Shown here: positions 9,163 to 20,236 of the stretch, piece after piece | Position numbering within the stretch: position 1 is the stretch's first letter | Layout of the letters: each line of letters starts with the position of its first letter | Assembly: GCA_965153455.1 (NCBI GenBank) | Contig: OZ234500.1 | Coordinates: 4,464,001 to 4,528,000, forward strand | Length of the DNA stretch: 64,000 nt | Direction: 5' to 3' | Origin: Sphagnum compactum | Taxonomy: Eukaryota > Bryophyta > Sphagnopsida > Sphagnales | Position numbers and translations under genes: made by a program | The notes under the pieces: model-generated | The model's input: the letters and a program-made list of their open reading frames with translations, nothing else | The model's database searches: none | Told to the model about the DNA's origin: nothing

Positions 9163-11992
9163 TTTGAATATTATAAAGCTTTAGTATGTCAATTTTGTTC
9201 TCACATTTTTATTCACTTGTTGGAATATTGTACCCAATTTTTTTTTAATTTTTCTTTTTAGGGAATTTTTCGAAATTGGATCTATGAATCAATGTTTGTT
9301 TTTTGTTTCAATTTTGGATGGCAATCATCCATAAGCTGATTTAGATGAATTTGGTTATTAACAAAATATGAATGGAAAGAATTTAAATATCCTTATATTT
9401 TTCTTGCTACCTACTTGAACCATGTATAAATGTCTAGTGATTTTTTTTGAATTTCTGAAATTATTTTAATTTATTGGTTTTTTAAATTAAAAAATCATAG
9501 AATTTATGACATTTTTAAATTGAAAAATTAGCAACAATGCGAAATGACATGCCCAAAAAAAAGGGAAAAACAATTTGGGACATAGTTTCTAGCAATTCAT
9601 CTCACACCAACACACAACACAATTGTCATCATCTATAAGTAGACAAACAGATTGATGCACCTTGATAACTATGACCAAAGAAATGGATCAAATTCTTTCC
9701 CTTGTTCACCTCTCGTGTATGCTTTTAGGTATTATCCACAATTGAACAACATGGACCCTAAAGCATTTAAACCTTACTTCTCTCCTCCCTTGATGATTAG
9801 CTTTCCACCCAAACCTAGAACATAAACAAGTATCATTGTCCACTATGCAATCTACAAACCCATAACATAAACCCTAACCCCTAAATTAATGTTCAATTGT
9901 GAGACGTGCATGTAATGAATTCTAAACATTGTCATCATTTCCCTTCTCTAGTCCTAGGTCAAGGAATGCATCAAGATAAACCTTGCACACACATATTTTG
10001 TCCTACACCTCCAACTTCCTGAATCCTACACAATGTTAAAAAAAGAGTTGGATATGATGTTGTCATGTAAAACAAAGATCAATCTAAGAACACTAACACA
10101 AAACATGTGACTTATCTTCTTTAAAGTCTCGTCCAGAACTTCTTATTTAAATCCTCCGTCAACATTCTTCATCTCCATTGTGAATTGGTCCTCCTACATT
10201 CAAAGCCTTCACACAAATCTTGTTGACCAACACGCAAAACTCAACAACAAACTAAGAACATAAGGTTCATCAAAGTGATGACATCCCTTGTGCTAGTTGC
10301 CATTGCCATCAACTTCATGAACAAACAACCAAAAGTTAATTGTCACATCCCCATGCAGAAAGTTTCAAAAAAGTAAAACCCTAAAGATGTTTTGCATTTC
10401 ATAGGACATGCCTTTAGGTCACACTAATACACAGATGGGTTGGATTTTAATCTATGTTCAATTAAATGTGTTAACATAATACATGTTATTTTGATTTCCC
10501 ATATATTATAACAATATATTAATAAAAACCTTTTCATTTAAACCACTATGGATAGGGCAAATTTTAGTCTAAACTTTCAACGTGATTTTATGTGTGGATT
10601 ACATGTTATGATTTTTATATTAATAGGTAGGTTTGATTTGTTTTATATCACAATTTCAAATGCATTTGATTTGATATGTTTCAATCAAACAATTTAAAGG
10701 GAAAATGTTGTGTCTAAAATAAGAATGTGATTTTTAATCTTTAAAATGTGAATATAAATGAAATTAATGCAAGAACATAAATCACATAAAAATGAAATAG
10801 GTATATCATACTTTTGTTCGTCAAACTCAAAGTGATGTGTTATAACATGTGTATTTATATTTATTAATGAAGATGGTTACAAAATCTTCTTTTGAAACTT
10901 TCCATAAGATTTAGCATGCACTATTACAAAATGGGGGTGCAGTTCACTAGTACCCGTTCACTAGACCAATGAATTCATTCATTTTTCACTGGTCCCTGTT
11001 CACTACAACCAATGAATTCACTCAAATTTTAATGAAATCACTTGGCATACAAGAACACCTTTCGTTGTAGGGATGCCAAAACAAACAAACAAATGTTGTA
11101 TATGGATGAAATTGAATATGGATGAATGTATTTCATCATCAATGAAAAATAAATGCATGGTGATTGATAAATTTTGTCAATTGTGGATAAAAAATGAACT
11201 TTTATGGATGAATTTCATTTGTAAACCATAAGCTAAACTACATAAATTATATGAGCTTGGTGGGATGCCCATGATTTTCATGGATGTTTGATGGTAGACT
11301 TTTTGTATTGGAAGATATATTATGATCAACATATCATAATGGGACTTAGAATCATTTTATTCAACCTTTAAATCTCAAGTATAATTTATATTTGGAATTG
11401 GATATAATTTTTTTTGTTTTCACACCTAACAATAAAACAAACAGATCACAACTATAATTCAAAAAGAGATATTCAAGCACCACACAACACAAGTTCATGA
11501 AACAACAAAGGTGTTAGAAGAGAATTAATGGGATTTATAAGGAATCAATAATCAGGGCTAATGAACCAATAATGTGCACATTCTATATTGGAAGGGATAT
11601 TAAAGTGGGGTTATCTTAATAATTGATTAACATGGAGATTACACAACATAAAATAGTTTGATCATGATAATTGCATAAGGGCTGAATCCGAATGAAAAGC
11701 TTAAATATGAGGATGAATTACCATATTGTGTCATCCATGTCAAATGATGTATTGAGACAAACTTATGCATATTGTGGCCATATGTTATAGGTGAGATTTT
11801 CTTCAATCCTATAAATTATATCTTGAACAATTGTCATTGATATGAAGGTTTTTATTTTAACAAAATGACATCCTTTGTAAGTTGTTCATCATGTAACTGG
11901 GTTTGGCAAAACTATATGAGCAAGTGCACCATACATAGTGCTCATTTAGCAGTGGGGAATGTGACAAATCTGAGCCCAAACTTGTGATGCAG
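9163..11992. other. AT-rich intergenic region
   Basis: No gene, RNA or complete mobile element could be supported. A small internal duplication (GTTCACTA...CCAATGAATTCA) lies at about 10940-11030, and ACCCTAACCCCTAAA at about 9873 resembles a telobox. Confidence 0.5.
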
Positions 11993-12067
11993 GAGTCTGA
12001 AAAACATACATTTCAATTTCCAAATCTAACCTAGCATGGAACTTTGAAATGTATGTTTTTCAGACTC
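11993..12067. repeat. Perfect 24-bp inverted repeat (hairpin)
   Basis: The left arm 11993-12016 and the right arm 12044-12067 are perfect reverse complements over 24 nt, beginning GAGTCTGAAAAACATAC. They are separated by a 27-nt loop (12017-12043). Pairing does not extend outside the arms. It lies beyond the 3' end of the glutaredoxin gene. It could be a small-RNA precursor, a short MITE remnant or a 3'-processing structure; the sequence alone does not decide. Confidence 0.75.
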
Positions 12068-12774
12068 AACTGGGAAAAAAGCACATGAAAAAGTCTCTGC
12101 TACATGAAACTTGGAGCAAAACAAAATGCACTGTCTGAATTTCAGATCAGAGTCACTTTTTTATTCCCCCACAAAATGAAAAGGATTTACAGTAGTACCA
12201 TTGACCCCAAAGAAAAAGAGTCCTCCACTATTTTCCCTGACAAGGGAGCAACATGCAAAAGCTTCTAGTCCTTCCCGACACCTAACTGACATTTTTCTAA
12301 GGAACTTTTGGGTGCATAGTCTCATGAATTGTTGATATGTAGCCCAGTTGGAAGCCAATATTCTAGAAAAGATCTATCTGCTTTGCTGGGGTTTTTACCT
12401 GAGTATGTTCAGAGACTTAATGTCCCTTTGAAGAATTTGGACTGTGTTCCTCATGTAACCATGTTCCTCCTGTATTCACATGACTGTACAAAAAGGTACC
12501 CAAACTTTGAGAATAGCAAAGAGAAATTGAACCTGACTTCCTACAACTGTACTGATTTGCTGACCCAAAGGGCTATGGATTCAACTCGAATTTTTCTGAT
12601 GTCATTTGTCGTTCATCTATGCATCTTCTAATGTGGAATTGAGCACCAGAAGTCTTGTCCTGAGCACTGACATCACATCATCTCTATCAAGTTGAAGACT
12701 TGTTGCTCAGATGAGTCAAGTTTTTTCCATTTTCAACAGCGATGCTTTCAAAGAGTCTTATCTTCCACCACCAA
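12068..12774 (-). other. Probable 3' UTR and flank of glutaredoxin gene
   Basis: This sequence lies downstream of the glutaredoxin stop codon at 12775. No coding segment could be recognised on either strand, and the base composition is intermediate between exon and intergenic DNA. Confidence 0.4.
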
Positions 12775-15203
12775 TCAAGAATGGTTTCTTAGATGTTTCA
12801 ACTTATTTCCAAGCTCTCCTGACTGTCCACATTCACACACAGGTCTCAGAGCTATATCAAACATCTACACATTCCAGAACCATAATCTGAGATGTACATG
12901 CACAGCTGGTTGACAAAGGTTCCATCACAGAGGAATGAGAATCTGCATGTCACAAAATTTAGAAGAGACATGTCTTTGGCCAAACTAAGTGACTTTTGTG
13001 CATCTCAAATGACTCATTCCAGAAAACATGCTACCCAACAGTGGAGTTTCGAACAACCCTGTGGGCCGTACCAAGATAAGAGGTCTCAAAATTCACATAG
13101 CAAGATAGACTGCAGAGTAGAGAAAGTTCACACAATGTTCTCCATAGCAAGCCCTTGAGTGTAGATCCAAAATATAACAAAACAGGATGTGAAGAGACAA
13201 TCTTACACGGTGCATGGACATGAGGATGTCAGACCCTCCAAGAAATTCCCCATCAACATATACTTGTGGAATCGTGGGCCAATTACTGTATACAAAAGCT
13301 GACAGTCCATGTTAGGCAATCATCAAACTCCCATCTTTTAGTTCTCAGCTCATTTTTCAGGGATCAAAAGCTTAGAACCTGAAGCAAAAGCTGACAATCC
13401 ATGTTAAGCAATCATCAAACTCCTTCTAAGTTTTGTAGTACCTGAAGCTTTTGATGCCTTCTCTGAGCTCCTGATCTGCTAATACATCCCTTGATTTGTA
13501 CTTCACCTCTGCCAATTCCCCCATTCCCAACAACCCAATCAATGCAACAAAGCCAAGAAAAAAGGGTCTCATTTTGATTGCTTATAGGGTTTGTACCCTT
13601 CACTGAAAAAGAAAAACAAATTCTTTGGGAAAAAATAAAATTTGCACCAAGTTATGAAATTGAAGCTCACCATAACTGTCCAAGACTTTGCAAACCATAG
13701 AGCTGAAGCCACATTGGGGAGCACCTGGAACCCCCTTCATGTACACCATCACTGGATTCTCCTGGATGTCCTACTTCCACACACAGACAAAAAATGTCAA
13801 ATAACATAATCTGTGAGACTTATGGGCCTAAACCTCTTGTGACCTCTTTTGTCACCATAACAATTATTGGTTTCAAACTTTTTACCTGTTCAATAAGTTC
13901 ATACACTGATGGTACTGACACAGAGTCCCTATGCACAGGCCTGAAATCATCATGTGAGTCTGTGTCCTCCCCAACTGCTGACCGCTGTGTATACCATGCT
14001 CCCCCTGCAGACAGACAGGAGAAAAGAAGGGGAATATTTTTCCAAAGCTCATTACCATTGCAAGCAGTATTATTCACTGTGTCCAACAATAATGAAAGAG
14101 CAACCAGCCTTCTGCAGCACCTTGTTCCTTCCTTCCTCCAGCCCATCTTCAAATCTCTAATTGAAAAGGTATGCCTGCCTGCCTGATTTTCTCAGACACA
14201 AAAGGTTGACACAAATTCCAATGTTTCCTAGAATAGGAATACGAAACTTTCCTGACAGAAACATTGCAATCTGTGTTGCAAAGAAGGTCAAATTGTAGGA
14301 TTTGAGGCAAATTTCGAGCCCATCTTCAAATCTCCAATTGAAAAGGTTTGCCTGCCTGCCTGATTTTACCATACACATAAAAGGTCGATGCAAATTCCAA
14401 TGTTCCCTAGAAAAGGAATACAGAAATTTCCCAACAGAAAGCAATCTGTGTTGAAATCAGGGCCAAATTTTTGGGTTTTGAGGCAAATTTGGCACTCTTG
14501 GGTTTCCCTGGGAAGCAAGCTCTTCACAGAAGAAGCTAAGTGCGAGAATGCAAATAATACCAGGTTGAGAAAGAAAGCCACCAGATGAAGAGTTTTGAAA
14601 AACAAGTAGGAACTGGAAAAATCCTTTCAAGATCGCCAAAAAACACCAAAGATTAAGCTAGCAGTACTCCAAAAAATCCCACCTCCTCATCCCCCGCCAC
14701 ACTCCTAAGATCCCATTTCTGCTCTCAATGATCAGAAAAAAAAATTCCAGCTTCTAAGGCTAGCTAGGTCAATACAAAACCTTGGAATTCCAGAACCCTG
14801 TACTTGAATTAAGTCTACTTGGCTTTGTTTCGATTGGGTTTTCAACTCATAATCTCCGATTCAATTGCATCAGTTTGTTGTACAAGGCCGAAGACTCTTT
14901 GCAAATCGAAGGAAAACAAAAACCCGAAAAAAAGAAAGAAAGAAAAAATGCCCACGCTTCTTCGTCTTCTTCATAAACTTGACAAAGAAGGAATTGATGA
15001 TATCTACCTTGAGAAAGTTGGGAAGCAGCTCTGAGCAATCCAGCTGGTATGGACTCTTCCTGAGACTCCAGAACCGAATGAAGAAGAGGTGCAGCAACAG
15101 AAACAACAAGGGGTGACGAACAACTCTTATTATTATTGTACAGCAGCTTTCCATACTGCTGCTGCTTCAAGAACAACAACCTGCCACCTACTCTTGCTGC
15201 CAT
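12775..15203 (-). CDS. GRXS15: Mitochondrial monothiol (CGFS) glutaredoxin, GRXS15 type (202 aa, 6 exons)
   Basis: Minus-strand exons: 15008-15203, 13886-14004, 13671-13770, 13442-13508, 13207-13285 and 12775-12822, with every phase matching. Residues 1 to about 70 are rich in Arg, Leu, Ala and Ser with few acidic residues early on, as in mitochondrial presequences. Next come the GRXS15-like segment DSHDDFRP, then NPVMVYMKG, the active site PQCGFSS with its single catalytic cysteine at residue 125, the cis-proline glutathione-binding motif WPTIP (163-167) and GEFLGGSDI (173-181). The tail [12 protein letters not shown] matches the family's C-terminal helix. CGFS glutaredoxins carry [2Fe-2S] clusters; the plant mitochondrial one supplies clusters to lipoyl synthase and other targets. 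The product is about 30 residues longer than the Arabidopsis protein, mainly in the presequence. ATG at 15203 is the first in frame with the exon 1 donor. Confidence 0.93.
13294..13430 (-). repeat. Intronic duplication in GRXS15 gene
   Basis: AAAAGCTGACAGTCCATGTT... at about 13294-13340 is repeated with few changes at about 13386-13430, a period of about 92 bp, within intron 13286-13441. Confidence 0.7.
14141..14494 (-). repeat. 177-bp tandem duplication in GRXS15 intron 1
   Basis: Two adjacent diverged units start at 14141 and 14318 (both GCCCATCTTCAAATCTC, followed by TGCCTGCCTGCCTGATTTT, then CAAATTCCAATGTT). The duplication lies wholly inside intron 1 (14005-15007). Confidence 0.75.
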
Positions 15204-15640
15204 CTCCCCCTCTCGTTTCTCTGTCTCTCTCCTCTTCCCTTCCCTCCCAAGAAACGATTCCACAACTATGCCCGGGCAAGCGAGCGAGCGAGCGAGCGAG
15301 AAACACACCCAACCCACAACCACCACCACCAGCAAGCAGCCGAGAACTGAGGAAGCACTCGAGCCCGCCCACAAGGAGTTTGCTGCAATGGGGGAAAAAC
15401 CCAACAAAAAAAAAACCTAAAACCCTAAAAAGAAACCCTAGACTTGCTGCAAGTGCTAAGGAAATGTACCTACCAAGTAGGTATTTATACTGGGGGAGAA
15501 AGGAATTAAGTAATTTAATTTTGGACTTGGTTGGGTCCCTTTGTATAGTCAGCAATCAACTTACTTGGGGTGGGGGGGGGGGAGATAAAAAGTGAAAATA
15601 CCCCTATTTAAACTTTTTATCTCTCCCAACTAAGTTTAGT
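15204..15640 (-). promoter_or_regulatory. 5' flank/leader of GRXS15 gene with teloboxes
   Basis: Upstream of the GRXS15 ATG there is an AG-rich leader, a GCGAGCGAGCGAGCGAG run (about 15279-15299) and a telobox cluster at 15413-15440 (AAAACCCTAAAAAGAAACCC on the plus strand). A poly-G tract lies near 15571-15582. The transcription start is not identified. Confidence 0.5.
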
Positions 15641-15864
15641 GCTAGGCAATGGTTTTTTATTTTTTAAAATATTTTTATTTTTAAATTTTAAATTTTTTTA
15701 AAAAAATTTAATATTTTTAATTTTGGGAGGTAGCTTATTATGGAGGTAAGCAAATTTGTTGGTTCCACAGGAGGGGGTTGAGCCATTTAAAAAATGATGT
15801 CCTGAATGAGATGTCAATTTAAACATTTAGACATTGCAGCAAGCACTTAATATATACATAAGAT

Positions 15865-17530
15865 CCTTTTTTATTTTATTTTTTGAGGGAGGGGGATGTT
15901 GGAATTTTTTTGGACTTTTTTTGTTCTCAATGTGTTCCCACCAAGTTTTAATTTTGTTCCCATCAAGTCCCCATTGGGTTCTCAACATGTCCCCAATAGA
16001 ACCTCGCTTTGTGCCATATCCTTTGTTTAAGGTTGTCCATTGGAAAGTATATAGCCAAATGAAAATTAAGACTTATTGTAGTACAAGGGCAGCTTCAACA
16101 CATGTTTGTTGAATAACTAATTATTGTTGAAGGATTCCATGTTTGAAAGTGAGCATTCTGAAAGAACCTTTATTTCCTTCACAAAAACAATTTATAAATA
16201 TTTTTAAAAAGATATATATTTTTAAAAATCAACATTTTTACAAATAGTATAATTTGTTTCAAAGCTGACGGTACTATGGAATATGTTTCTAAGTTTGGAG
16301 TGAATGCTTCTATATTGGGGGAGTCTTCACAATTTCAGATTTTGTTTTGAGTCATGGACCAATCAAAGAGGCGCATTGCAAAAAGAAATTCTGGGCACCC
16401 CTCAACTAATTGACATGGATCAAACTAACCTAACACGAGGCGAGTGGTGCTACACCCCTGATACACAATTGGTCCAACCATGAAAATTTCTTAAGCATAC
16501 TCATTCATGTTGTAATGCATAAGAAGGTACATTTTACCTTATATAGGTAGAAAGTAGTCAATCAGAGGTGGATTAGCCATAATAAGTGCTTGGGGGAGTG
16601 GGGGAAAGACATTCTCTCCTAAGAAGTACCATACATAAACTTGGGGGAAATACCCTCATACCTTGGCCAATTCGACACTAATTCTATTATTTTCAGAAAT
16701 GTTGAGATTTTCAAAAATTATTTCTTCCAAATCAAAAAAATATTGTGAAGGATAATAGTGAACATTTAGGAATATTTCATTTGTTGAAATGAAAATTTCA
16801 AAATTGATTAATTATTTGACAGACATGTGTTGAAATGGCCAAGGTACTACGGTATAAGTTTGCGTAACAAAGTTCCTACTTACTTAAGTCTTAAAACTTG
16901 GGGAAAAAACCACTTCTGCAGTAGGAAGAGGTATTGTGGAACTCCTTCTGAAAGGGTAAAGGGGTGGAGAAGCAAAAGTAGGCCTAGTGTAGAGGCATTG
17001 TGAGAACTGCTTCTGAGCATGTATAGGGTTTAAGTCCAAAATTGGGGACAAACACAATTAACAATAGAAGTTGTGCTTGGCCAATGAGTTGATCTAACAT
17101 GCACCTAAGAGGCTCATGATTTTTTTGGGGGAATGTGTAAGGGGAGGGGAGAGTGGAGGGGTTCTTGAAATTTTGTGGTTCACAATGTGTTCTCACCATG
17201 TTCCCAAATGAATTCCCAATGTGTTTTTCAAGTTCCCAATATGTTCCCAATAGCACATGATTTTTATTCCATATTTTTTTTTTGGGGGAAGGTGGGTGTT
17301 TCTTAGATTTTTTGGATTCTTTTTTGTTCACAATCTATTCAACTATGTTTCTAATGAATTCCCAAGATGTTCCCAATAGCACATGACTTTTATTTCATAC
17401 CATTTTTTTGGTGAAAGGTAGGGGGTTTTTGATTTTTTTGGGATTTTTCTGTTCACAAGGTGTTCTCACCATGTTCTCAATGAATTCTCAATATGTTTCT
17501 CAAGTTCCCAAGATGTTCCCAATAGCAACT
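15865..17530 (+). repeat. Spaced repeat family (GTTCCCAAT type)
   Basis: Each unit has a T-run, a G-rich stretch (GGGGGAAGGTGGG or similar), TTTTTTGGA, then GTTCACAATGTGTTCTCACC, GAATTCCCAA and GTTCCCAATAGCA. One copy lies at about 15865-16005 and three follow at about 17120-17265, 17270-17388 and 17400-17530, a local period of about 125-145 bp. Confidence 0.7.
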
Positions 17531-17671
17531 CACGTTTAAATTGTCAAAGTATAAGTATTTAGTGTTATGTGTGCATAAGCTGAGACCTTTTCAAGAAAAT
17601 TGCCTAAACATACAAAAAGAAAAGAGCTTGAATTTATTTGTACACAATATGGTTTTTTTTCATGTGTTTAC

Positions 17672-17812
17672 ATTCATTTGTGGGGTTGAGGGAAAGGAGT
17701 AGGCTCATATGATCTTAAATATCGTGAAGTTAAGTTTGAATTCGTGGGTTTGAGGGAAAGGGGTAGGCTTATACAATCTTAAATATTGTGAAATTAAGTT
17801 TAATTTGTAAGT
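17672..17812 (+). repeat. 69-bp tandem duplication
   Basis: GTGGGGTTGAGGGAAAGGAG...AAATATCGTGAAGTTAAGTTT is followed directly by a diverged copy starting at about 17741. No coding potential is seen. Confidence 0.7.
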
Positions 17813-19419
17813 ATAATTTGTTAGTAAAAATGAAAAAAAAAGGACTTTTCAAATCCCCTCCTCATTTAAAAACCAATGAACTCTTAACCCATTTAACTTG
17901 AATTCATAATAATGAAAACACTTCCATTACATGTTCTTGTAAAATCTTATGTAAAACATTATTTTTAAGACATAGCTTCTCACAAGAGAGCTGCTTGTCT
18001 CTCTCTTTTGTTTTGTTCAATGGTGCTTTCTTCCCAACAAATGTTTTAAAAAATCAAAAATCAAAAAAAAATTATTACAAATAAGAAATTTCAGGTTTTT
18101 TTTCCAGTAATCATTTTTTAAAGGCAGTTCAACAGTAAAATTTTGTGATGTGCATTTTGGTAAAACCCTTCCAAAAATTGTGGTGAAAACTAGTGTTGGG
18201 AGGTTCTCACTTTACGGAACCTGGAACCGGTGGGTAAGGGTAGGGTATATGTATACCCTTTATCGATGGTTATCAAAAATCAAAGAACTGGTTTGGACCC
18301 TCGGTTGAAGGTTACGGGTTGTAACTTGTGACTTGACGGCCAATCATAGTGTTGAAATTGGCCTATTACCATTGTTATGCCCTAGGATCCATTCTTCCTC
18401 GGGTGTACCTTTATGGCTTAGAGGCTTACTAGGCACCCTCTCTAGTACCCCAAAAATAATAATAATAATAAATAAAGTCTCTTGGAAAGAATGTGGGTGA
18501 ACAATCTTTTTAATTATAAAATTCCCCTTTTTCTCACCTTGACCAATTTGGTGTGGTTAAATAGGAAGTGAGGTTGTTTTTTGTAAAGGGCAAGGAAGAA
18601 TTTCTTGGCTAACCGAAGCCCAAAATGTTCCTTACCTTTTTGTTTTTAAAAAAAAAACTTTTCAAAAATTTTGAACCTTACAAAAGTGGGAGGTTCCTTT
18701 CCTAGTCATATTAGTAGCTTCCATAAATGGAAGGTTTCATTCTACTTTAAGGCACCATTGTTGTCAAGGAAAGGGAGGTGACCGAAAATGCATGGAGAAA
18801 ATATGAAGTTCTTTGTACTGGGTAAAGTCCATAACATTCAATAAAAAGAAACCTTGACATTAAACAAAAGAAGGCGAGTCGAGTCGTGACCAATGCATTT
18901 TGGTCTAATTGCTACTAATAACAACATTGCCTTATTGAACAAGCCAAATCCACATACTAGAAATTTAGTAATTGAAAAAAAATTGCATCAAACCTTTAGA
19001 ATGGAATAATTTGATAACTCATCATCTATATGTATCACAAATGACACAATGCCATATTGCATTGAATCCATTCAAACATGAGATGATTGTTCATATTCAA
19101 ATAGTTTTTAGTCATGAGATCACATGGTTTACACACATTCAACAAATTGGGGATTCATATTGAAATTGATTGTTTGACACTTAAGGCCTTTGACACTATG
19201 GAAACTCAAATCAAAATCTACTTTTTCCCCTAAAGAAAACCATGAACTTCATAGATTTCCATTACATTTATCAAATTTGAAAGCATACAAGTACAAAATA
19301 CATTGTGTTTGATATTCTTTTATGTTGGATGTTTAACATAACCATCCCATAACATTTGTTAACAAATTTTCTTAAGATAAATTAACAATCTATATACACT
19401 ACATTCATCAAAAACCCTA

Positions 19420-20236
19420 TAAAGGAGAAGGACACTAAACCCTAAGAAGCAGATGGAGCCTTAACCCTAAAATGGAGAAAGACCCCAAACCCTGAACCAC
19501 ACCAGCACCCACATGGTGCACTTGATCACATGAATTTTGTACAAGAAACAAATGAGAACCTGTTTCTGTTATAAAGACAATAATCTCCTTGTCTTTTGAC
19601 TCCAATGAAGAGAAGTGTCTCACATTATTGCAATAAGCAAATGCTGCTTGCAAAAAAATTATGCATCTGGTAATGGAATAGTATTAAGTATGTTGGAAAA
19701 CTTAGTGCAGAGACATTTGCATCAATCCATCAACAGATTGAGAGAAGCCGTGTATGTACTCTGTGTGTGCAGCAAATAAGCTGAGGTACTGACACAAACT
19801 GCAAACTTCAAAAGCTAGAGATCTCTCTCTCTCCCCCTGTAATTCCCTGAATTGCCAGATTATCAGCTCATGACCACTGGGTAAGTGATACTTCACTTGG
19901 CCTCAACTCAAAGGGAGGTACAAAGTCTAAATTATATTGCAGAGGTGCCGTGCAGATGTAATTCCAGAGCTTATTTTTTCATGATTGATCCAGGTCTTTT
20001 TGTTGCAGAATTTAGACTTGGCTTGCGCCACTTCTAAAAGCTGACTTGCAGCACTGGTTCCATTGGTCCCGATTCCACATGATGTCAACCTCTTTTTGAT
20101 GCAATCACTGTTGAAGAGACAGGTAAACAGCAGAGCTGCCCCCAACCAAGGCCACCCAAATGACTGCAACAGAACCATATTTACAGTGTCATGCATTTGC
20201 CCTCATAGGTACAGTATTTTTCTGTCCTTCATAATT
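19420..20236 (-). other. Probable 3' UTR/flank of DUF707 gene
   Basis: This stretch lies downstream of the DUF707 stop codon. At 19414-19497 three short units pair GGAGAAGGAC- or GGAGAAAGAC-like text with telobox-like CTAAACCCTAA or TTAACCCTAAAA. Frames on the minus strand at 19435-19653 and 19927-20196 match no known protein. Confidence 0.4.

Larger units (their letters stand above)
15641..19419. other. AT-rich intergenic region with tandem repeats
   Basis: No gene was found between the GRXS15 promoter and the 3' end of the DUF707 gene. It holds the spaced GTTCCCAAT-type repeats (15865-17530), a 69-bp duplication (17672-17812) and long T or A runs. The GC-richer patch at about 18185-18420 matched nothing I recognise. 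Confidence 0.5.

Noticed and set aside
14847-15407. 186-codon minus-strand frame as a separate gene
   Set aside because: Only its middle part is real: it is exon 1 of GRXS15. The rest is leader sequence and read-through into intron 1.
19927-20196. Extra C-terminal exon of the DUF707 protein
   Set aside because: The frame shows no DUF707 similarity and the protein already ends at the usual family length at 20237.
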